NCBI GenBank assembly: GCA_003354055.1
Contig: PIVQ01000034.1
Location: forward strand, 1 to 24,118
Direction of reading: 5' to 3'
DNA from: Desulfobacteraceae bacterium
GTDB taxonomy: Bacteria; Desulfobacterota; Desulfobacteria; Desulfobacterales; Desulfobacteraceae
DNA: 24,118 nt
Within the stretch, counting starts at the first letter, position 1. Each line of letters opens with the position of its first letter. The translations under genes and the position numbers were made by a program. The notes beneath the pieces are model-generated. The model saw only the letters and a program-made list of their open reading frames with translations, made no database searches and had not been told where the DNA came from. Shown here one piece after another: positions 8,453-16,298 of this stretch.

Positions 8453-9199
8453 CTAAGTATTGGTTTTCCATTTGACAATTCTCTTTTCAAGCATGCCCAC
8501 TATCACCCACAGGCCCAGACCCATGAGGGTGAGCCAGAGGATAGCGGCAAATACCATATCCGTCTGCAGCCTTGCATTGGATTGGATCATAAGATATCCC
8601 AATCCCTGCTGGGCGCCGACCCATTCACCGATCACCGCCCCGATGGTGGCCACGGTCACCCCCACCCGCAATCCTGAAAAAAACTGGGGCAGGGCCCAGG
8701 GCCAGTAAAGCAGCCGCAGCCGCTGGAAAAATGAGGCCCCCATGAGGCGGAACAACACCCGAAATTCAGGGTCACAGCTCTTAAGGCCGGACAGCAAACT
8801 TATGGTAATGGGAAAAAATATAATGATCCAGGCCATGAACACCTTGGAAGCCATGCCGTATCCCAGCCAGACCACCAGCAGTGGAGCCAGGGCAAAAACC
8901 GGCACAGCCTGAGAGGCCACCAGAAAAGGGGCAAGACCTTTTTCAAGCCCCGGATTAGCAAACATGAGAATAGCCAGGGGAATAGCCGTAACCAGGGCCA
9001 AGCCAATGCCCAAAAGGATTTCCGACATTGTGACCAGGGCATGTGGCCAGATAATCGTCGCCTTTATAACGGCCGTGGTCAATATTTCCGAGGGCCGGGG
9101 CAGGATAAAGACGGGGACCTCCATCAGCCTCACGCTGATCTCCCAGATTCCCACCACTCCCAGGGCCAGTCCCAGGGCAATGAAATTAGCACGCCCCAT
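8453..9199 (-). CDS. thiX: ABC transporter permease, ThiX-like
   Basis: 248 residues from the chosen ATG at 9199, which has a purine-rich AGGGGGA site upstream. An in-frame ATG at 9232 would add 11 residues and a 47-bp overlap with the ATPase gene, but it lacks a ribosome binding site. The protein is largely hydrophobic with about six membrane helices. It carries the cytoplasmic EAA-type loop (MGASFFQRLRLLYWPWALPQ and GLRVGVTVATIGAVIGEW) that contacts the ATPase, and belongs to the BPD/TauC-SsuC type of permeases. With ThiY and ThiZ it forms the importer for the thiamin pyrimidine precursor. Confidence 0.85.
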   Translation of the reverse strand: MGRANFIALGLALGVVGIWEISVRLMEVPVFILPRPSEILTTAVIKATIIWPHALVTMSEILLGIGLALVTAIPLAILMFANPGLEKGLAPFLVASQAVPVFALAPLLVVWLGYGMASKVFMAWIIIFFPITISLLSGLKSCDPEFRVLFRLMGASFFQRLRLLYWPWALPQFFSGLRVGVTVATIGAVIGEWVGAQQGLGYLMIQSNARLQTDMVFAAILWLTLMGLGLWVIVGMLEKRIVKWKTNT

Positions 9200-9941
9200 G
9201 GATACGATCCCCCTGGAGCCGGTCCAGCACATGGCGCTTGATGTCTATGAGTTCGGGATGGGTGAAATCCCTGGGCTTGGGTTGTATCGGAACAAATGTT
9301 TCCGTGATCGTCATGGGCCTCGGGCTCAGAAGACAGATTTCATCTCCCAGAAGCAGTGCCTCTTCAATATCATGGGTGATCATGAGAATGGTCTTGTTGA
9401 ATTTAGACTGGAGCATGAGCAGCAGTGCCTGAAGTTCCCTGCGGGTAATGGCGTCCAGAGCAGACAGAGGTTCATCCAGAAGGATCAGTTCCCGATCGAA
9501 CATCAGGGTGCGGACCAGGGCGCAGCGCTGGCGCATCCCCCCGGAGACCTCCCTTGGATAATGATTTTCATATCCCCTCAGCCCGAGATGGTCAAAGAGT
9601 TGAACTGCTTTGTCAGCGGCCGTGCTCATATCCCTGTTGCCGGCTTTTCCGGTCCTGGCCGGCAGCAGGCTGTTTTCCATCAGGGTAAACCAGGGCAGGA
9701 GCAGATCTTTCTGCTGCATATAGGCGGCATGATCCTGGAGATGGGCAAATGACTCTCCCTTCCAGGAAATTTCCCCCTGGTCCAGGTTAATCACCCCGGT
9801 CAGCCCGTCAAACAGTGTGGACTTCCCGCAGCCGGACGGCCCCACCAATACCTTGAACTGCCCTGGTGCAACCGCCAGGTCAAGGTCTGAAAAGACAGTC
9901 TGATTGTTAAAGGATTTGTTTGCTCCGCGTACGTTGAGCAT
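9186..9941 (-). CDS. thiZ: ABC transporter ATPase, ThiZ-like
   Basis: 251 residues and the first gene of the thi operon. All ABC ATPase motifs are present: Walker A GPSGCGKST at 34-42, Q-loop region YMQQKD near 74, signature VSGGM at 132-136 (a variant of LSGGQ), Walker B LILLDEP at 152-158 followed by the D-loop SALD, and the switch histidine in MITHDIEEA. It energises the ThiX/ThiY importer. The ATG lies about 60 bases after the TPP riboswitch, with only a modest ribosome binding site (GGGAATGGAACC before ATG). That is consistent with translation being the controlled step. The substrate is assigned from context (riboswitch, thiMED). Confidence 0.88.
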   Translation of the reverse strand: MLNVRGANKSFNNQTVFSDLDLAVAPGQFKVLVGPSGCGKSTLFDGLTGVINLDQGEISWKGESFAHLQDHAAYMQQKDLLLPWFTLMENSLLPARTGKAGNRDMSTAADKAVQLFDHLGLRGYENHYPREVSGGMRQRCALVRTLMFDRELILLDEPLSALDAITRRELQALLLMLQSKFNKTILMITHDIEEALLLGDEICLLSPRPMTITETFVPIQPKPRDFTHPELIDIKRHVLDRLQGDRIHGAC

Positions 9942-10000
9942 GGTTCCATTCCCGTCGGCTTATTGTTATAAAGGGTGGCCAAGGGTCTGGGCAGGGGGTG

Positions 10001-10096
10001 AGGACTTTCCTTCGCCGGAATGATCCGGATCAGGTTCCAGGGGTCGAAACGTTTTTGTCTCCTCTCAGCCGATTTTTCTTCGGCTCCCCCAGCCTT
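10001..10096 (-). ncRNA. TPP riboswitch (THI element) controlling the thi operon
   Basis: Read on the minus strand, the conserved THI-box blocks occur in order: GGGGGAGCC near the 5' end, CTGAGA at 10068-10063, then ACCTGATCCGGATCATTCCG and GGCGAAGGAAAGTCC finishing near 10001. These are the TPP-binding pyrimidine and pyrophosphate sites of the aptamer. It lies between a good promoter and thiZ, about 60 bases before the ATG. I see no hairpin with a U-run between aptamer and start codon, so control of translation initiation is more likely than transcription termination. TPP binding should lower expression of the importer and salvage genes. Confidence 0.93.
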
Positions 10097-10121
10097 CCAT
10101 TGACGCGTAATAATTGCCCGG

Positions 10122-10150
10122 AAAATATCATGGGGCAGGTATCATGTCAA
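10122..10150 (-). promoter_or_regulatory. Sigma-70-type promoter of the thi operon
   Basis: On the minus strand a perfect TTGACA (10150-10145) is followed after 17 bp by TATTTT (10127-10122). Transcription would begin just upstream of the riboswitch aptamer. The -35 lies only 8 bp beyond the stop codon of the sigma-54 activator gene, with no terminator seen between them, so read-through from that gene into thi is possible. Confidence 0.65.
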
Positions 10151-10157
10151 ACCCCCT

Positions 10158-12050
10158 TTATTTATCCAGCAGGTTATGTTTGTTGACTTTCCGGTAAAGG
10201 GTGGCCCGGGAAATGCCAAGAATTTTTGCCGTTCGGGACATATTGTTTTGGGTCTGGGACAGAGTTTCGGAAATAATTTTCCCCACCCTTTCTTCCAATG
10301 TGCCTGTCTTAAGGCGCTGCTCAACCGGAACCTGCGTCAGTCCAAGATGTCCGGGACCCAGGGTGTCTCCCTCGCACAGGTGCAGGGCCCGCTGCATACA
10401 GTTTTCAAGTTCCCTGACATTCCCGGGCCAGTGGTACCCGGCCAGGGTTTCCCGGGCTTCCGGCGTCAGTCCCGGCGGATTAACGGCATTTTCCGATAAA
10501 AATAATGCCGCCAGGGCCAGAATATCCTCCCGGCCCCTGTCCTTTAACGGCGGAATGGGAATGGGAAACACATTCAGCCTGTAGTAGAGGTCTTCCCTGA
10601 ACCGGCCTTCGCGGATGGCCAGGGGCAGGTTCACATGGGTGGCGGCAATGATACGGGTGTTGATCTTTATGGGTCTGTCCGCACCGATGCGGTACACTTC
10701 TTCGGTCTGGAGGACCCGCAGCAGTTTTACCTGCATCCTGTGGGGCATGTCTCCGATTTCATCCAGGAGGATGGTGCCGCTGCTGGCCAGTTCGAATTTT
10801 CCGGGCTTCCCCCCTTTGGACGCCCCTGTAAATGTGCCGGCCACATACCCGAACAATTCGCTTTCCAGAAGATTGGCGGGAATGGCCCCGCAATTGATGG
10901 GGATAAAGGGATTTTGGCTTCTGTCGCTTCGGTTGTGGATGGCCTGGGCAAACAACTCTTTTCCCGTGCCGGTTTCCCCCTGAAGCAGCACTGTGCTGTC
11001 CGAGGCTGCCGCCCGTTTGGCCAGCTTCACGGCATCAAGAAAAGGAGGAGCTGCACCGGTGAGGCTGTCAAAGGTAAAGTGGGCCCGGGTGCCGGCAATG
11101 GTATCTGCAAGCTTATATACGTTTTTAACCTCTTCAAAAGAGATCACCGCCCCCAGGCGTTCCCCGTCCCGGGCCATGACCAGGCGTACGGTGTGGATAA
11201 AGTTGACAATCTGGTCTTTGATTTTTAACCGGCCTTCTTTGTTTTTCCAGGCGTCGGGATGGGCCTGAACATCATCCAGGTCGATTGTCAGTCCTTTTAA
11301 GGTGGACAGGGGGCGGCCTTCCAGGTCTTTTTGTTTCAGAATTTCGGTTCCCCTGCGGTTCACCTGCCAGATATGTTTTTCACTGTTGATGATAATCAGG
11401 CCGCTGCCCGATGAGGTGATCACCTGGTCCAGAAAGTTAAGGTTGGATTCAAGTTCCCTGTTTCTTCGCAATACCCGGAGCTGCTGTTCTGCTGCCCTGG
11501 CAGCCGTGGTAACCATGTAAAGGGTATGCGGGTGGGCCTTTTCCCATGCACCGGATACGGCAATGACCCCGATTAGTTTTTTGTCCTTGCCAAAGATTGG
11601 GGCGGTGGAGCTGGTCCACCCGTGGGCCTGCCTGCAATAGTGTTCATCCTTGATCAGCTGGATAGGGATTTTCAGCTTCAGGGTCAGAGAAATGGCACTG
11701 GTGCCCACATCCTGTTCCGTCCACCTGTATCCGGGCATGCAATTTCGTTTTGCCGATTGTTCAACCAGATCATCACTGCCCTTAATATGCAGGATATACC
11801 CGTCTGCATCTGCCGCAGCAATAAAGAAATCATTGTGGGACAGCAGATTATAGAATTCTTCAAACTGGGGTAACAGCACATCCAGGAGTTCCGAGTTGTC
11901 CCGCCGTCTATGGGAAAGTTCCGCCGGGGAGAGCATTTTCTGGTTTGTGTTTCTTAGTACCGGATCAATGCCGTAGGTCTTTGACCGAAGGAAGGAGCGT
12001 TGGATAATCTGCTGCATTTCCCGGGTGCTGATGAGTTGTCCTTTTTCCAT
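10158..12050 (-). CDS. Sigma-54-dependent transcriptional activator, AcoR-like (GAF-PAS-AAA+-Fis)
   Basis: 630 residues. Order of parts: a GAF-type sensor at about 60-195 (including GWTSSTAPIFGKDKKLIGVI); a PAS-like segment at about 200-310; an AAA+ ATPase at about 325-550 with Walker A GETGTGKE (358-365), Walker B ILLDEIGD (427-434) and the arginine-finger region REGRFREDLYYRLNVF; and a Fis-type helix-turn-helix at the C-terminus (NNMSRTAKILGISRATLYRK). The sigma-54 contact loop, normally GAFTGA, reads GTFTGA (405-410). There is no receiver domain, so it probably senses a small molecule through GAF/PAS, as in the AcoR group. It is divergent from the dehydrogenase/TRAP operon, whose -24/-12 promoter it most likely activates. 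The ATG at 12050 has only a weak ribosome binding site. Confidence 0.93.
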   Translation of the reverse strand: MEKGQLISTREMQQIIQRSFLRSKTYGIDPVLRNTNQKMLSPAELSHRRRDNSELLDVLLPQFEEFYNLLSHNDFFIAAADADGYILHIKGSDDLVEQSAKRNCMPGYRWTEQDVGTSAISLTLKLKIPIQLIKDEHYCRQAHGWTSSTAPIFGKDKKLIGVIAVSGAWEKAHPHTLYMVTTAARAAEQQLRVLRRNRELESNLNFLDQVITSSGSGLIIINSEKHIWQVNRRGTEILKQKDLEGRPLSTLKGLTIDLDDVQAHPDAWKNKEGRLKIKDQIVNFIHTVRLVMARDGERLGAVISFEEVKNVYKLADTIAGTRAHFTFDSLTGAAPPFLDAVKLAKRAAASDSTVLLQGETGTGKELFAQAIHNRSDRSQNPFIPINCGAIPANLLESELFGYVAGTFTGASKGGKPGKFELASSGTILLDEIGDMPHRMQVKLLRVLQTEEVYRIGADRPIKINTRIIAATHVNLPLAIREGRFREDLYYRLNVFPIPIPPLKDRGREDILALAALFLSENAVNPPGLTPEARETLAGYHWPGNVRELENCMQRALHLCEGDTLGPGHLGLTQVPVEQRLKTGTLEERVGKIISETLSQTQNNMSRTAKILGISRATLYRKVNKHNLLDK

Positions 12051-12459
12051 AGGGCTGTCTCTTTTTTATACAGGTTTTCCGGCTGTCAGGGCAATGGACC
12101 TGCGGCCGGGGATGAATTTTCGATCCCGTTGGCTGTTGCGACCAATATATAGATGGCTGTCGGATATTTCAACCCGCTGAAAATAAATAATAAACAGGAC
12201 CTCTGAGAATTTTATTGCTTTTTGAAGAGATTGTTTTATTTTGGGACATGTCTCATTGTGAGTCAATTTTATCAAGATCCTTATGTGTTCAGGGGGTCTG
12301 ACTCCGGTATCGGGATAGTTGTTTCAAAATAAAACAGTATGCGGATCGAATCAGACCGGGAGAATAAAAATGATTTGTATTGAAAACCAAAAATAAATAC
12401 GACGGATAATGGGGGATTCGGCAGCCTTTTCCTCAAAATTTAAAGAAAAATGCTGCCTC
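12051..12459. other. Divergent regulatory region between activator gene and catabolic operon
   Basis: This 409-base AT-rich stretch holds no convincing gene. It contains a near-palindrome at 12243-12254 (GGGACATGTCTC, 10 of 12 positions symmetric) and a longer inverted repeat at 12295-12357. The -24/-12 promoter lies just beyond it. A promoter for the activator gene should lie here on the minus strand but I cannot point to a good one. Confidence 0.5.
12295..12357. promoter_or_regulatory. Inverted repeat, candidate upstream activating sequence
   Basis: GGTCTGACTC at 12295-12304 and GAATCAGACC at 12348-12357 are inverted copies matching at 9 of 10 positions, 43 bp apart. They lie about 130 to 190 bp before the predicted transcription start of the sigma-54 promoter, the usual distance for activator sites that act by DNA looping. 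Assignment to the divergent activator is inference. Confidence 0.4.
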
Positions 12460-12475
12460 TGGTATGCCCCTTGCT
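12460..12475 (+). promoter_or_regulatory. Sigma-54 (-24/-12) promoter of the dehydrogenase/TRAP operon
   Basis: The sequence TGGTATGCCCCTTGCT has GG at 12461-12462 and GC at 12473-12474, with exactly 10 bp between them. It agrees with the TGGCACG-N4-TTGCW consensus except for two bases in the -24 element. The predicted start is near 12486, giving a leader of about 36 bases to the TTG start codon. A sigma-54 activator gene is encoded divergently, which strongly supports the call. Confidence 0.85.
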
Positions 12476-12521
12476 CTACCAGGAGGCAACAAAATAAAAA
12501 AACACTTTTAGGAGACTGGTT

Positions 12522-13643
12522 TTGAAAACAGCAGATATCATCATCATCGGCGGCGGCATTAGCGGTTCAGCCCTTGCCTTAGGCCTTGTCCGTCTGGGTG
12601 CCGGAAAGGTGGTGCTCCTTGACGAACAGCTTCCCACCCAGCGGCTGTCCAGGGGGAATTTCGGGCTGACCTGGTTCATGTGCAAAGGGGCGGGATACCC
12701 GGGATATGCCAGGTGGAGCCGCAGGGCTGCCATGGAATGGCCTGACTTTGCCGGCGGCCTGGAACAGGATACCGGATACAATATTGAACTGGACTGGACC
12801 GGCGGCGCGGTTCACGCTTTTGGACAGGATGAGTGGGACGGGTATGCCAAGTCAATCTCCGACATTGAATCTGTCTGCAGCCGGGTGGGCCTGGATTATC
12901 CTGTGCGCATGCTGAACCGGGCCGAGTTTTCCGACCTGATGCCGGATATCCGGTTGGGGGAAGACGTTTCCGGCGCCATGTATACCTCTGAACAGGGTCA
13001 TGTCAATCCTCTGAAGCTGCTTGCCGCAGTCAGGTGCGGTTTTCAGAAAAAGGGCGGCACTTACCATGCCGGCCGGATCGCCCGGGACATTATTCCCCGG
13101 GCTGACGGTACCATTGAGGTCCGGACCGGGCAGGAGAGCTATCAGTGCAAGAAGCTTGTGATAGCAGCCGGACACGGATCTTCCAGATTAACAGGTAGTC
13201 TCGGAGAAAAACTTAACATCTACCCCCAGCGGGGGCAACTCATGGTGACCGAGCGAAGCGAAAGAGTGCTGAACATCCCCCTGCTATGTGTCCGCCAGAC
13301 CCAGGACGGTACTTTTATGGTGGGGCTTTCCACTGAAAATACGGCTCTGGATACCCGGGTGAGTCCGGATGCCATGAAATCCCAGGCCCGGAACGCCATC
13401 CGTATCTTTCCCATGCTGGGAAACCTCAACTGGGTCAGGGCCTGGGGGGCCATCCGGGTCATGACCCCTGACGGCGGCCCCATTTACAGCCGGGTGGCGG
13501 GTAATGACAATATCAGCGTGCTTGCCCTGCACAGCGGGGTCTCCCTTGCACCGCTCCAGGCAAGTACCATTGCCCCCTGGATACTGGGGGACAGTGACGA
13601 TGACCAAATTCCAGAATTTTCCAACGGACGGTTCCATGTTTAA
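12522..13643 (+). CDS. FAD-dependent amino acid dehydrogenase subunit, HcnC / opine oxidase B-like
   Basis: 373 residues, DAO/DadA family. The start is TTG at 12522, 6 bases after AGGAGA, and places the dinucleotide-binding motif correctly at the N-terminus (ADIIIIGGGISGSALALGL, GGGISG at residues 10-15). Family features are the acidic end of the second strand (VVLLDE), GHVNPLKLLAAVRCG, LVIAAGHGS, and the C-terminal FAD segment VLALHSGVSLAPLQASTIAP. This is the catalytic subunit that oxidises an amino acid or N-substituted amino acid to an imine. Relatives are HcnC (hydrogen cyanide synthase), opine oxidase B and D-hydroxyproline dehydrogenase subunits. No signal peptide is present. The end overlaps the start of the small iron-sulfur subunit by 8 bases, and the three subunit genes are tightly coupled. 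The exact substrate cannot be read from sequence. Confidence 0.88.
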   Translation: MKTADIIIIGGGISGSALALGLVRLGAGKVVLLDEQLPTQRLSRGNFGLTWFMCKGAGYPGYARWSRRAAMEWPDFAGGLEQDTGYNIELDWTGGAVHAFGQDEWDGYAKSISDIESVCSRVGLDYPVRMLNRAEFSDLMPDIRLGEDVSGAMYTSEQGHVNPLKLLAAVRCGFQKKGGTYHAGRIARDIIPRADGTIEVRTGQESYQCKKLVIAAGHGSSRLTGSLGEKLNIYPQRGQLMVTERSERVLNIPLLCVRQTQDGTFMVGLSTENTALDTRVSPDAMKSQARNAIRIFPMLGNLNWVRAWGAIRVMTPDGGPIYSRVAGNDNISVLALHSGVSLAPLQASTIAPWILGDSDDDQIPEFSNGRFHV

Positions 13644-13953
13644 AAAAGACGAGAATCCATATATTGCAACGGTTTGCGTGGTCCTTGACAACCGCAGGGT
13701 TTCCCTTCCCAAAGATGCAAGTCTGGCAGCCGGCCTGCTGGGCATAGGTGAGATCGAATCCCGGGTGTCCCTCTCTTCGGGAAAAACCTGTTCTCCCCAT
13801 TGCCTCATGGGTGTTTGCTGCGAATGCATGATGGAAATCGACGGCATCAGGCGCCAGGCATGTATGACCGAGCCCAGAGAAGGCATGGTGATCAACCGCC
13901 ACCTTGGCAGCAAACCTGCGCAGCAAGAGGAGGATATCCATGCGTCATTATGA
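13636..13953 (+). CDS. Small [2Fe-2S] subunit, HcnA-like
   Basis: 105 residues from the ATG at 13636 (MFKKDENPYIATVCVVLDNR). This start is preferred because relatives begin the same way and a GGACGG site precedes it; an in-frame ATG at 13600 behind GGGGG is the alternative and adds 12 residues. It is a ferredoxin-like Fer2_4 domain. Cluster ligands are most likely Cys56, Cys61, Cys64 and Cys76 in CSPHCLMGVCCECMM and RRQACM; Cys52 and Cys62 are extra. The subunit passes electrons within the three-part dehydrogenase. It overlaps the catalytic subunit gene by 8 bases and the next gene by 14, so equal expression by coupled translation is likely. Confidence 0.88.
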   Translation: MFKKDENPYIATVCVVLDNRRVSLPKDASLAAGLLGIGEIESRVSLSSGKTCSPHCLMGVCCECMMEIDGIRRQACMTEPREGMVINRHLGSKPAQQEEDIHASL

Positions 13954-15361
13954 TGTCATTGTTATCGGTGCCGGACCGGCGGGCTTAAGTGCTGCCACCG
14001 TCCTCTCCGGGATGGGGCTTGACGTCCTGGTCCTGGACGAACAGAAAAAAGTCGGCGGTCAGATCTACAGAAATATTGAAGGGGCAGGTTCCCGGCAGTT
14101 GGAGCTCTTTGGCGCGGATTACAGGGCCGGAGTGAAGATCTCTGAAAATTTTCGTAAAAGCCGTGTCACCTATGAGAACCAGGCGGTTGTCTGGCAGGTG
14201 GAACCGGCCGGCCGGGTCTGCTACTCAAAAAATAATGCCTCAAAACAGGTCCGGGCCAATTATATTATTGCTGCCACAGGTGCCATGGAAAGGCCCGTGC
14301 CCATCCCCGGATGGACCCTGCCGGGCGTTATGGGAGCAGGCGCGGTTAATAACCTTGCCAAAGACGCCGGCCTGACCCCTTCAGGAAAGGTAGTCCTGGC
14401 CGGCAGCGGTCCCCTGCTGATCCTTGAGGCGGCGCTGCTGGCCAAAAAAGGCGTCTCCATTGCCGCCATTCTGGAAACGGGTTCTGCCCATCCTCCTGCC
14501 AGTGCCATCCCAAAGATTCCTAAAGCCCTGCTGCGATGGGATTTTCTCCAGAAAGGCATGTTCATGCTCCGGGATATTAAACGGTCCGGCGCTCCCCATT
14601 ATAAAGGGGTGACCGGGATCCGGGCCCTGGGCCGGGACAGGCTTGCCGGTGTCGAAGCCTGCGCCTCCGGAAAGCCCCTGGCGTTTGATGCTGACCTGTT
14701 GCTGCTCCATTTCGGTGTGATCCCCAACACCCATATCTATCGCCAGATGGGCTGCCGCATGGCATGGGACCCTTCCCAGCGCTATTGGTATCCGGTCTGC
14801 GACCCATGGGGCCGGACCAACTTTGAACGGGTTTTTGCCGCCGGAGACGGTTCCGGGGTCCAGGGCGGGCTTGCCGCCCAGTACAAGGGACAGCTTGCCG
14901 CACTGGAGATTGCCCATTGTCTTGGCATGATCCCTGAACATGAACGGGACAGCCTAGCTGTACCCATCAGAAAGGCCCTGACCCATGACGGCCTGCCACG
15001 CCCTTTTGTGGATGCCATGTATGCCCCGCGCCCTGAAGATTTTTCCTTTGAAGACGATACGGTTTTGTGCCGGTGTGAAAATATTACCGTGGGAGATGTA
15101 CGGCAGGCTGTGGCGGAAGGGGTTCGGGATCTCAATGAGGTGAAAATTGTGACCAGGTCCGGTATGGGACCCTGCCAGGGACGCATGTGCGGCCCGGCCT
15201 TGGCCGAGGTAGTGGGAGCTGAACTCTCCCTTGCCCCTGATAAGACAGGCCTTCTGTCCGTCCGTCCGCCGTTAAAGCCCATACCCATGGCAGAGATTGC
15301 CGCCATGGACCTGGGTGATGACGATGCCCCGGCCGGCAACTGGCTGCTGGATAAAAAATAA
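13940..15361 (+). CDS. FAD/NAD(P)-binding oxidoreductase subunit with C-terminal Fe-S domain, HcnB / opine oxidase A-like
   Basis: 473 residues from the ATG at 13940, which has AGGAGG 9 bases upstream; a longer frame exists but lacks family sequence. Domains: an N-terminal FAD-binding Rossmann fold ([20 protein letters not shown], then [10 protein letters not shown]); a second Rossmann fold near 155-180 ([20 protein letters not shown]); the FAD-closing segment [20 protein letters not shown]; and a BFD-like [2Fe-2S] region with Cys377, Cys379, Cys412 and Cys417 ([11 protein letters not shown] through GPCQGRMCG). This is the electron-transferring flavoprotein subunit of HcnABC/opine-oxidase/D-hydroxyproline-dehydrogenase complexes. 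Such complexes pass electrons to the membrane rather than to oxygen, which would suit an anaerobe. Substrate unknown. Confidence 0.9.
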   Translation: MRHYDVIVIGAGPAGLSAATVLSGMGLDVLVLDEQKKVGGQIYRNIEGAGSRQLELFGADYRAGVKISENFRKSRVTYENQAVVWQVEPAGRVCYSKNNASKQVRANYIIAATGAMERPVPIPGWTLPGVMGAGAVNNLAKDAGLTPSGKVVLAGSGPLLILEAALLAKKGVSIAAILETGSAHPPASAIPKIPKALLRWDFLQKGMFMLRDIKRSGAPHYKGVTGIRALGRDRLAGVEACASGKPLAFDADLLLLHFGVIPNTHIYRQMGCRMAWDPSQRYWYPVCDPWGRTNFERVFAAGDGSGVQGGLAAQYKGQLAALEIAHCLGMIPEHERDSLAVPIRKALTHDGLPRPFVDAMYAPRPEDFSFEDDTVLCRCENITVGDVRQAVAEGVRDLNEVKIVTRSGMGPCQGRMCGPALAEVVGAELSLAPDKTGLLSVRPPLKPIPMAEIAAMDLGDDDAPAGNWLLDKK

Positions 15362-15392
15362 ATTCGAAAATAAAACAATAAAGGAATTTTTT

Positions 15393-15749
15393 ATGAGTAC
15401 CATCACCCGAATGGAAACAGGCCAACGCATGAGCAGAATTGTGGAGAACAACAATGTGATTTATCTGTGCGGCCAGGTTGCAGACAATGCAGATGCACCC
15501 ATCGGCCCCCAGACCGAAAATATGCTGGCCAAGGTGGATGCCCTTCTGGAGCTGGCCGGAAGCGACAGGGAACACCTGCTGTCCGCCACCATTTATATCC
15601 GTGATATGAAGGATTTTGCCGGAATGAATGCCGTATGGGACAAATGGGTACCTGAGGGACATGCCCCGGCCAGGGCCTGTGTGGAAGCTCGGATGGCCCG
15701 GCCCGAACTGCTGGTGGAAATCTCAGTCGTTGCAGCTAAAAAGGTGTAA
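15393..15749 (+). CDS. RidA family imine/enamine deaminase, YoaB-like
   Basis: 118 residues from the ATG at 15393, behind AAAGGA; a longer open frame upstream is not coding. The sequence resembles E. coli YoaB more than classical Rid[40 protein letters not shown] and [13 protein letters not shown]. Arg94 corresponds to the conserved substrate-carboxylate arginine of the family. RidA proteins hydrolyse reactive 2-imino acids to 2-oxo acids and ammonia, protecting PLP enzymes. Placed directly after an amino acid dehydrogenase, it most likely processes that enzyme's imine product. It lies 31 bp after the dehydrogenase and 47 bp before the TRAP genes, in the same transcription unit. Confidence 0.92.
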   Translation: MSTITRMETGQRMSRIVENNNVIYLCGQVADNADAPIGPQTENMLAKVDALLELAGSDREHLLSATIYIRDMKDFAGMNAVWDKWVPEGHAPARACVEARMARPELLVEISVVAAKKV

Positions 15750-15796
15750 GACAGTTGTTTCGCCCCGAACCCCAATCCCTAAAGGGAGATGGTTGA

Positions 15797-16297
15797 ATGG
15801 AAAGGTTTTTTAGGATTGGCCTGACAGTGCTTATCAGCGCTGTGGCCGTAGGCGAATTTTACCAGGTGATTATGCGGTATGTTTTTGAGCTGCCGGTCAT
15901 GGGACTGGACGAGATCATCGTTTATCCGACTCTGTGGCTATACTTTATGGGCAGTGTCAATGCCTGCCGGGAAGATACCCAGATCAAGGCAAATGTTCTG
16001 GACATCTTTTTGAAAACCGACCGGGCAAAGCTGAAGGTCCGGATTGTGGCTGATACCATGTCACTGGTTGTCTCTGGCTGGCTGACTTGGTGGGCCTGGG
16101 ATTATTTTAGGTATGCGCTTAGAGTCTGGAAGGAAAGCCCAACTCTTTATATCCCTATGTTTTATGCGGAATGTGCTTTTTTTATCGGAATGGTCCTGAT
16201 GACCTTGTTTATGGCCTGGCACATGGCGAAAAATATCCGAAGCCTCACACTCCCCCAAACAGAACTCGCCCCAGCGGCGGAAGTAAAAGGAACTTAA
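15797..16297 (+). CDS. dctQ: TRAP transporter small permease (DctQ family)
   Basis: 166 residues, normal for DctQ. Four hydrophobic segments are visible: near the start (IGLTVLISAVAVGEFYQVI), at IIVYPTLWLYFMGSVNACR, at TMSLVVSGWLTWWAWDYF and at CAFFIGMVLMTLFMAWHM. The family hallmark between helices 1 and 2 is VIMRYVFELPVMGLDEIIVYP. It anchors and assists the large permease. Start ATG follows AAAGGGAG. The stop is one base before the dctM start, indicating coupled translation and a one-to-one partnership with DctM. Confidence 0.92.
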   Translation: MERFFRIGLTVLISAVAVGEFYQVIMRYVFELPVMGLDEIIVYPTLWLYFMGSVNACREDTQIKANVLDIFLKTDRAKLKVRIVADTMSLVVSGWLTWWAWDYFRYALRVWKESPTLYIPMFYAECAFFIGMVLMTLFMAWHMAKNIRSLTLPQTELAPAAEVKGT

Positions 16298-16298
16298 A

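Noticed and set aside
9200..9232. ATG at 9232 as the start of the thi permease
   Set aside because: It would give a long 47-bp overlap with the ATPase gene and has no ribosome binding site; the ATG at 9199 has a purine-rich site.
12066..12275. 69-codon minus-strand ORF upstream of the activator gene
   Set aside because: No ribosome binding site, no recognisable protein pattern, and it lies in the divergent regulatory region; treated as chance.
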